5,936 nucleotides of DNA from Archaeoglobaceae archaeon (lineage in GTDB: Archaea > Halobacteriota > Archaeoglobi > Archaeoglobales > Archaeoglobaceae), in the NCBI GenBank assembly GCA_027066965.1, contig JAMOMT010000135.1:1-5936 (forward strand), in the 5' to 3' direction. The notes under the pieces were generated by a model that did no database searches, was not told where the DNA came from, and was given only the letters and a program-made list of their open reading frames with translations. A program made the position numbers and the translations under genes. This document shows, piece after piece, positions 1-4,320 of the stretch. The stretch's first letter is position 1. Every line of letters begins with the position of its first letter.

Positions 1-527
1 CGACTTCGACTCAGGTTTACACGCTGAACAAGACCGTTTATCTGCCACAGGGAGAAGACGTCGTTAGCCTGTACTTCCCGGGAAGCGCGATAGCCGCTAC
101 CGGTTACAATGGGACTTACACGCTCAGTCTCTCAGTGTACAATTCCACCTCGCTCGTTTACTCAAAGGCAAACGTCTACACGACTGCAAGTTACAACTAC
201 ACGGACTTCCTCAACATAACGCCAACTCCTACACCAACCCCCACGCCTACACCTACTCCGACTCCAACGCCAACTCCTACTCCAACTCCTGTTCCAACAC
301 CAACACCCACGCCCACTCCAGTTCCAACTCCAACTCCGACTCCAACGCCAACTCCCACCCCTACGCCAGTTCCTACGCCAACTCCAGTGCCAACTCCTAC
401 ACCAACCCCCACCCCTACGCCAGTCCCGACACCTACGCCCACCCCTACACCAACCCCATGGCCGTGGCCACCTTGGCACTGGAAGCACAAGCACTGGTGG
501 TGGTTCTGGTTTAAGTTTAGTTGGTAA
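1..527 (+). CDS. Surface/secreted protein C-terminus with Pro-Thr linker and Trp-rich tail (5' partial)
   Basis: The reading frame is open from base 3 with no start in view, so the gene begins upstream and only its last 174 codons are seen. Visible residues 1-72 are rich in Ser, Thr, Tyr and Val and look like the end of a beta-sandwich extracellular domain. They carry five N-glycosylation sequons (N9-K-T, N36-G-T, N47-S-T, N65-Y-T, N71-I-T). Residues 73-152 are an alternating Pro-Thr tract with five Thr-to-Val substitutions, typical of an extended, often O-glycosylated cell-surface spacer. Residues 153-174 are an aromatic, basic tail with nine Trp, three Phe, three His and three Lys. I see no transmembrane helix and no PGF-type sorting motif. 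A GTG at 135 is in frame, but it lies inside continuous coding sequence and is unlikely to be the start. The gene ends 9 bp from the convergent glycosylase gene. An exported location is inferred; the function is unknown. Confidence 0.8.
   Translation, partial: TSTQVYTLNKTVYLPQGEDVVSLYFPGSAIAATGYNGTYTLSLSVYNSTSLVYSKANVYTTASYNYTDFLNITPTPTPTPTPTPTPTPTPTPTPTPVPTPTPTPTPVPTPTPTPTPTPTPTPVPTPTPVPTPTPTPTPTPVPTPTPTPTPTPWPWPPWHWKHKHWWWFWFKFSW
219..458 (+). repeat. Pro-Thr codon repeat tract (imperfect hexanucleotide)
   Basis: Eighty residues of alternating Pro and Thr are encoded by an imperfect CCN-ACN repeat, with five PVP interruptions. Synonymous third positions vary throughout (ACT, ACA, ACC, ACG; CCA, CCT, CCC, CCG). 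The DNA repeat is therefore degraded while the protein pattern is kept, which suggests selection on the protein. The + strand is almost free of G outside third positions and Val codons. The G-rich complement produces long but spurious Gly-Val and Trp/Arg-rich open frames on the other strand. Tract length may vary between strains. Confidence 0.95.
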
Positions 528-556
528 TTTTAAAATTTATTTTTTATTTTTCTGAA
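528..556 (+). terminator. T-rich terminator after the surface-protein gene
   Basis: Immediately after the TAA stop the + strand runs into T and A (TTTTAAAATTTATTTTTTAT and on). This is the usual form of an intrinsic archaeal terminator, which needs a T-tract and no hairpin. It overlaps the last codons of the convergent glycosylase gene. Confidence 0.6.
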
Positions 557-1367
557 GTTTTCTGTCGTAGCATATGACGTAAAAGGCGAGCAGATTTTTC
601 CACTTCCCGAAGGGGTCTATCAGATCTCTCACGTCCTTTTCCTTAACTTCCTTCGCTCTCAACCCGAAAATAGCAGCTATACCTCTTCTTATTCCGAGAT
701 CTCCGGCTGGATAAGTGTTTTTTCTGAAAGCGTAGGTGAGAAAAAGCTCTGCACTCCACCTTCCTATTCCCCTAAAACCTATTAGATACCTAATTCCCTC
801 CTCTTCACTCATTCCCCGCACATCTTCCAGCCTGAGCTTTCCCTCAATAACCTCTTTACTGAGACCAAGGATGTAGTCAGCTCTGTAACCGAGCTTTGCC
901 TTCCTTATCCTCTCTCCGGCCCTCAGCACTTCCTCGACTTCCGGAAACCTGTAGAGTCCAAGTTTTCCCTTCCTGCCGGCTATTTTGACGAGCCTCTCTA
1001 TCGTCCTCATCGCAAACTCGAAGCTCACCTGCTGCTGTGCTATAGTTTCCACGAGAGCTTGATATGGAGTTGGAGAGGCTGGAGGTCTCAAACCCCAGAA
1101 TTCGTCAATTAAAAACGAGAACTTTGAATCTGAAATTTCGGAGTAAAAGCTGTCGAGGTCTATTTCGAGCCCGAGGACGAAGTCAATAACTTTTTTGGCT
1201 TTTTTCTTCTCTTTTTCCCCTAAATCGTCGAGGTAATAGTTTTCTCCGTCAAATCCGGCTATTCCCTCAGGCAGGCACATCCAGAAAACTCCATCCCTGT
1301 AACTCCACGTGCCGTTCCTTATCATCTCGTGCGTTGTCTTCTTCAACGACTCTTTGGGTAAATCCAT
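537..1367 (-). CDS. alkA: DNA-3-methyladenine glycosylase II (AlkA-type HhH-GPD glycosylase)
   Basis: This 276-residue protein of the HhH-GPD superfamily should remove alkylated bases (3-methyladenine and related lesions) from DNA by cleaving the N-glycosidic bond, starting base excision repair. Residues 101-125 hold the conserved ETIAQQQVS helix. The helix-hairpin-helix is at about 184-211 (GFRGIGRWSAELFL). The catalytic Asp is D223 in PAGDLGIRR, 19 residues after W204, close to the Trp-to-Asp spacing of bacterial AlkA. The position where lyase-type enzymes carry a catalytic Lys is occupied by the GRW segment, so a monofunctional glycosylase is expected. There is no C-terminal 4Fe-4S cysteine cluster as in endonuclease III or MutY. 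About 90 N-terminal residues match the AlkA-type accessory domain in size. The start at 1367 has no clear Shine-Dalgarno; the ATG at 1325 (M15) is an alternative. Orientation is divergent from dsrM and convergent with the surface-protein gene. Confidence 0.88.
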   Translation of the reverse strand: MDLPKESLKKTTHEMIRNGTWSYRDGVFWMCLPEGIAGFDGENYYLDDLGEKEKKKAKKVIDFVLGLEIDLDSFYSEISDSKFSFLIDEFWGLRPPASPTPYQALVETIAQQQVSFEFAMRTIERLVKIAGRKGKLGLYRFPEVEEVLRAGERIRKAKLGYRADYILGLSKEVIEGKLRLEDVRGMSEEEGIRYLIGFRGIGRWSAELFLTYAFRKNTYPAGDLGIRRGIAAIFGLRAKEVKEKDVRDLIDPFGKWKNLLAFYVICYDRKLQKNKK

Positions 1368-1421
1368 GAAGGTTTTAAACGATTTCAGCTTTTCACGTTT
1401 TCGAAAGAGGTTTGTTTCTGG

Positions 1422-1458
1422 TTGATACCATACCTATCAATAATGATTGATAGGGATG
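1422..1458. repeat. Inverted repeat with three TTGATA half-sites, possible operator
   Basis: CCTATCAAT (1433-1441) and ATTGATAGG (1446-1454) form a perfect 9-bp inverted repeat around a 4-base AATG centre. Allowing one mismatch extends each arm to 13 bp (1429-1441 and 1446-1458). A further TTGATA at 1422-1427 is inverted relative to TATCAA at 1435-1440. There are thus three half-sites of alternating orientation in 31 bp. The group lies about 120 bp upstream of the dsrM TATA box and 55-90 bp upstream of alkA. The symmetry suits binding of dimeric regulators. A hairpin is possible but there is no T-tract. The role is inferred. Confidence 0.5.
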
Positions 1459-1560
1459 TGCTTTCTAACTGAGAAGGGCCAGAAAACTCTCCCGTCGAAT
1501 TGACTATAAGGAAATAATCTATTAACTATAACTAAAGAACTGTAAAGCACGGCCTCAACG

Positions 1561-1620
1561 TTATAAAACAAAAAACTTATATACTTTATTAAACGGCATC
1601 TCGGCAAAAACCGGGAGGTG
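1561..1620 (+). promoter_or_regulatory. dsrMK promoter and Shine-Dalgarno site
   Basis: A canonical archaeal promoter is visible: an A-rich BRE-like run (about 1570-1575) followed by the TATA box CTTATATA (1576-1583). Transcription should start about 25 bp downstream, near 1605, leaving a leader of roughly 25 nt. That leader holds GGAGGTG (1614-1620), a strong match to the 3' end of archaeal 16S rRNA, 10 nt before the ATG. A second AT-rich element, TTATAAAA (1561-1568), may be an alternative TATA box. Confidence 0.75.
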
Positions 1621-1630
1621 CTGGTAAAGC

Positions 1631-2566
1631 ATGCCGATTTCAGCGTTGATGGCTTTAGCCTACGCTGCGTTTGCTATTTTCGTAATCGTAGTGGCCTCTA
1701 AGTGGGTCAAGTGGTCGACGATGCCTATGCACCTGAGGTGGGAGCTCTATCCAGTCCCCCACGAGGCTGGAAGACACCACTACGGAGGAAGCTACATCGA
1801 GGAAATCGATTACTGGAAGAAGCCGAGAGAAACAACGCTTGTTGGGGAACTTAAGGATATGTTCTCGGAAATGCTCTTCATAAAGAGAGTCTACCAGTAC
1901 AAGAGACCCCTCTGGTGGCTCACCTATCCGTTCCACGCAGGCATATACCTGATTCTCGTGTGGTTCTTCCTGCTGTTCGTTCATGGCATTCTCTCTGTTT
2001 ACGTCAGCATTCCAGCTCTCGCAACGATCGTTTACTACCTGATACAGATATGTGGAACGATCGGCATAATTGCCGCAACGATAGGCTGCATTGGGCTGAT
2101 AGTCAGGAGGTTCAGCGACAAGGACATGGGGAAGTACACCGTTGGAGTCGAGATGTTTAACCTGTTCTTCATACTAATAGTACTGCTTACTGGAATTGCG
2201 ACTTGGATAACCTACGATCCGCATTTCCAGCACGCGATGGAGTTCATGAAGGCTCTTGTAGCATTCAACGCAGCCTACATGCCGAAGCTAACTGAGATAG
2301 CGAAGGTTCACGTCGTTCTGCTGTGTCTGCTCTGGATATACATACCGTTCACTAAGATGTCTCACTTCATCGGCAAGTACTTCACGTTCCACAAGGTTCT
2401 GTGGGAAGACGAGCCCAACATAAAGGGTGGCGAAATTGAGGCTAAGGTGAGAGAACTCACAAAGTTCCCAATGCCTTGGAGCGCCCCTCACGTTGATACT
2501 GGTAAGAGCTGGGAGGAGAATGTTCGAGAAAGTCCTAAGGATGAGTGGGGGAGGTGGAGGTATTGA
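1631..2566 (+). CDS. dsrM: DsrM/HmeC-like membrane cytochrome b subunit (NarI-like, menaquinol-oxidising)
   Basis: This 311-residue integral membrane protein of the NarI/DsrM/HdrE family should oxidise menaquinol through b-type hemes and pass electrons to its Fe-S partner DsrK. Five hydrophobic segments are visible at about 3-26, 94-121, 129-161, 174-196 and 223-251, with a polar loop (27-93) between the first two. Candidate heme ligands are H102 (YPFHAGIYLI), H118, H227 (KVHVVLL) and H245 (MSHFIGKYF). The 18-residue H227-H245 spacing equals that of the H187/H205 ligands in E. coli NarI. The C-terminal 60 residues are polar and probably cytoplasmic, available to contact DsrK. The ATG start is firm: an in-frame TAA lies two codons upstream and GGAGGTG precedes it. 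The stop overlaps the proposed dsrK start by 3 bases. The exact subtype (DsrM, HmeC or TmcC) cannot be fixed from sequence alone. Confidence 0.87.
   Translation: MPISALMALAYAAFAIFVIVVASKWVKWSTMPMHLRWELYPVPHEAGRHHYGGSYIEEIDYWKKPRETTLVGELKDMFSEMLFIKRVYQYKRPLWWLTYPFHAGIYLILVWFFLLFVHGILSVYVSIPALATIVYYLIQICGTIGIIAATIGCIGLIVRRFSDKDMGKYTVGVEMFNLFFILIVLLTGIATWITYDPHFQHAMEFMKALVAFNAAYMPKLTEIAKVHVVLLCLLWIYIPFTKMSHFIGKYFTFHKVLWEDEPNIKGGEIEAKVRELTKFPMPWSAPHVDTGKSWEENVRESPKDEWGRWRY
2550..2566 (+). promoter_or_regulatory. dsrK ribosome-binding site inside the dsrM 3' end; decides a TTG start
   Basis: GGAGGTG (2550-2556) lies 6 nt before TTG (2563-2565), which overlaps the dsrM TGA stop as TTGA. The spacing is ideal for this TTG. 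The alternatives GTG 2545 and GTG 2554 lie upstream of the site or inside it. The arrangement points to translational coupling of dsrM and dsrK. Confidence 0.6.
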
Positions 2567-4173
2567 AGAAGGAGATTAGGGTTGAGGACGCTGCATCTCC
2601 AGTTGACCAGCTCATAAAGTTGACAGTTAAGGATCTCGAGAAACTCCCACCACCTTATGATAAGCCGGGAATGGAACCCGAGCTTACCGACCCTAAGCCG
2701 GAGTGGAGGGAAAAGTACGCCACAGATCTTGATGGTTATATAGCGATAGACTTGCCTTGGAAGCCGCAGAACAAGGAAGAGGAGGAAAGGCTGATAAAGA
2801 GTTTCCTGAGCGGTCTGAACAAACTTCTTACCAAGGAAGGAAACTGGACATTCCTTCAGCCGCTCCTGCTCTCGCTCGAGTACTGTGCGAAGTGTCAGAC
2901 TTGCAGCAACGCCTGTCCGATCTACATAATGAGTGGGAAGCAGGAGGTTTACAAGCCTACATGGAGAGCGGAAGTCCTCAGGAGAATATGGAAGAAGTAT
3001 TGCACCCCTGCAGGAAAGATATTCGGAAAGTTCGTTGCTGGAGACATAGAACTGAATGCAAAGACTCTGCTTAGACTCGCAGAGTCAGCTTACAGGTGCA
3101 CCCTCTGTAGGAGGTGCACCCAGACGTGCCCGATAGGAGTTGACAACGGTCTGATAAGTCACGAAATCAGAAAGTTATTCAGCCAGGAGATGGGTATAGC
3201 TCCCAAAGCTCTGCACGACCTCGGAACGGTTCAGCAGCTTAAAGTTGGATCCTCAACTGGTTTAACTCCGGATGGTGTCAGGGACATAATCGAGTTCATC
3301 GAAGACGACATTGAGGAGAAGCTTGGCAAGAGAATAAAGATACCCGTTGATGAGAAGGGTGCTGAGATACTACTAATACACAACGCTGGAGAGTTTCTGA
3401 GCTGGCCTGAGAACCCAGCAGCCTTTGCAATCCTCTTTGAGGAAGCTGGAATAAGCTGGACCCTCAGCAGCGAGCAGGTGGCTTACGATGCTGTCAACTA
3501 TGGTGTATGGTACGACGATCTACAATTAGCAAGGGTCGCTGCCAAGCACGCTGAAATTGCGAACAAACTTGAGGTTGAGAAGATAGTGGTTGGAGAGTGC
3601 GGACATGCTCACAAGGCAATAACCGTCGTCGCTGACAGAGTTCTTCACGACGACATCTGGATACCGAGAGAGAGCTGCATGCCAATCCTCTGGGACATAG
3701 TCAAGAAGCAGAAGATAAACTTCGACCCGGAGAAGAACAACTTCCCCGTTACTTTGCACGATCCTTGTAACATGGTCAGGCTGATGGGTGTTGTTGAGCC
3801 GCAGAGGAAGATCCTGAGAAAGCTCTGTCCGCAGTTTAGGGAGATGGAGCCGCATGGAGTCTATAACTACTGCTGCGGAGGTGGAAGCGGTTTCGCGATA
3901 ATGACATCGATGAACTTCCCTGAGTGGAGGAACGCTATTGCGAGCAGAATGAAGTTCAAGCAGACACTCGAAGCCTTCAAGGACTGCTTGGATCCAAGCA
4001 TAAACAAGTACCTCTGTGCTCCGTGCTCGAACTGCAAGGGCCAGATCAGAGACATGCTCGCGTACTATAAGGCTCCTGAGCGGTTGAGCATATACTATGG
4101 AGGTCTTGTCGAGCTGATGGTCAACGCGATGGTCGATCTCGAGGAGCCGTTTATAGAATGGGAGTTCCACTAA
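2563..4173 (+). CDS. dsrK: DsrK/HmeD-like Fe-S protein (HdrD-related catalytic subunit)
   Basis: This soluble Fe-S subunit should take electrons from DsrM and reduce a cytoplasmic disulfide, presumably the DsrC trisulfide or an equivalent. It has 536 residues from the TTG at 2563, or 542 from the GTG at 2545; the TTG is preferred for its Shine-Dalgarno spacing. Numbering from TTG, two ferredoxin-type CX2CX2CX3CP motifs bind 4Fe-4S clusters (C108, C111, C114, C118; C179, C182, C185, C189). A first cysteine-rich-domain half (about 267-365) is degenerate, keeping the DsrK-like HNAGEF, VNYG-WYDD-QLARVA and GECGHAHKA segments. The C-terminal CCG domain has C402 in HDPC, the C437-C438 pair in YNYCCGGGSGF, and C485, C488 and C491 in CAPCSNCKGQ, expected to hold the noncubane or special catalytic 4Fe-4S cluster. 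No signal peptide or membrane helix is seen. No dsrJ, dsrO or dsrP follows; a T-rich terminator ends the operon. Confidence 0.9.
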   Translation: MKKEIRVEDAASPVDQLIKLTVKDLEKLPPPYDKPGMEPELTDPKPEWREKYATDLDGYIAIDLPWKPQNKEEEERLIKSFLSGLNKLLTKEGNWTFLQPLLLSLEYCAKCQTCSNACPIYIMSGKQEVYKPTWRAEVLRRIWKKYCTPAGKIFGKFVAGDIELNAKTLLRLAESAYRCTLCRRCTQTCPIGVDNGLISHEIRKLFSQEMGIAPKALHDLGTVQQLKVGSSTGLTPDGVRDIIEFIEDDIEEKLGKRIKIPVDEKGAEILLIHNAGEFLSWPENPAAFAILFEEAGISWTLSSEQVAYDAVNYGVWYDDLQLARVAAKHAEIANKLEVEKIVVGECGHAHKAITVVADRVLHDDIWIPRESCMPILWDIVKKQKINFDPEKNNFPVTLHDPCNMVRLMGVVEPQRKILRKLCPQFREMEPHGVYNYCCGGGSGFAIMTSMNFPEWRNAIASRMKFKQTLEAFKDCLDPSINKYLCAPCSNCKGQIRDMLAYYKAPERLSIYYGGLVELMVNAMVDLEEPFIEWEFH

Positions 4174-4204
4174 CCTTTTTTCTTTCTGTTTTTGTTTTGT
4201 CTTG
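4174..4204 (+). terminator. T-rich terminator of the dsrMK operon
   Basis: Directly after the dsrK stop come several T-runs (six T at 4176-4181, five at 4189-4193, then TTTTGTCTT). There is no hairpin. This is a typical archaeal intrinsic terminator and suggests that dsrMK is a two-gene transcript separate from ubiD. Confidence 0.7.
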
Positions 4205-4283
4205 AGTTTAGCTTAATCTGCTGGGTCCGCTTGCTCGCTTAATTCGATAGATGGGGTGTAGAACTGATGCTAAAAAGCTGAAA

Positions 4284-4320
4284 GGAGAAAGCTTATTAAA
4301 AAACCGGAAAAAGACGGAGC
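4284..4320 (+). promoter_or_regulatory. ubiD promoter, predicted leaderless
   Basis: A purine-rich BRE-like segment (GGAGAAAG, 4284-4291) precedes the TATA-like box CTTATTAA (4292-4299), centred about 25 bp before the ATG at 4321. Transcription is therefore expected to start at or within a few bases of the start codon. The only Shine-Dalgarno-like bases, GGAG (4316-4319), lie 1 nt from the ATG, too close to work. The rest of the 147-bp gap holds no ORF; GCTTAAT occurs twice (4211-4217 and 4237-4243) without obvious meaning. Confidence 0.6.

Larger units (their letters stand above)
1368..1630. other. Divergent intergenic region between alkA and dsrM
   Basis: This 263-bp AT-rich, non-coding region separates the divergent alkA and dsrM genes. 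It contains a TTTAAAA element close to alkA (about 1373-1379), a group of TTGATA/TATCAA half-sites (1422-1458), and the dsrM TATA box and Shine-Dalgarno site (1561-1620). I see no ORF or recognisable RNA gene in the remaining 1460-1560 stretch, which is long for an archaeal promoter region. Confidence 0.7.

Noticed and set aside
219..458. Repeat tract as a CRISPR array or intergenic satellite
   Set aside because: There are no spacers of regular length and no constant repeat unit. The reading frame continues through the whole tract into a stop codon, so it is coding low complexity.
162..494. Minus-strand open frames rich in Trp/Arg/Ser and in Gly-Val (162-494 and 197-490)
   Set aside because: They are the reverse complement of the Pro-Thr repeat; periodic sequence keeps several frames open by chance. 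No Shine-Dalgarno site or promoter supports them.
1461..1560. Possible small RNA or second short gene upstream of dsrM
   Set aside because: The stretch has many stops in all frames, no stable long hairpin that I can see, and no T-tract or dedicated TATA box.
3082..3120. Imperfect direct repeat around AGGTGCACCC in dsrK (3092-3101 and 3112-3121)
   Set aside because: It is explained by the coding of RCTLC and RCTQTC in the second ferredoxin motif, where Arg-Cys-Thr occurs twice.
3526..4170. 214-codon minus-strand open frame inside dsrK
   Set aside because: It lies wholly antisense to a well-conserved Fe-S protein, its product shows no recognisable motif, and it begins at the T-rich terminator side without a promoter. 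It is a shadow of codon bias.
4211..4243. Direct repeat GCTTAAT before ubiD
   Set aside because: Seven bases repeated twice 26 bp apart in AT-rich DNA is within chance expectation; there is no symmetry or link to the TATA box.
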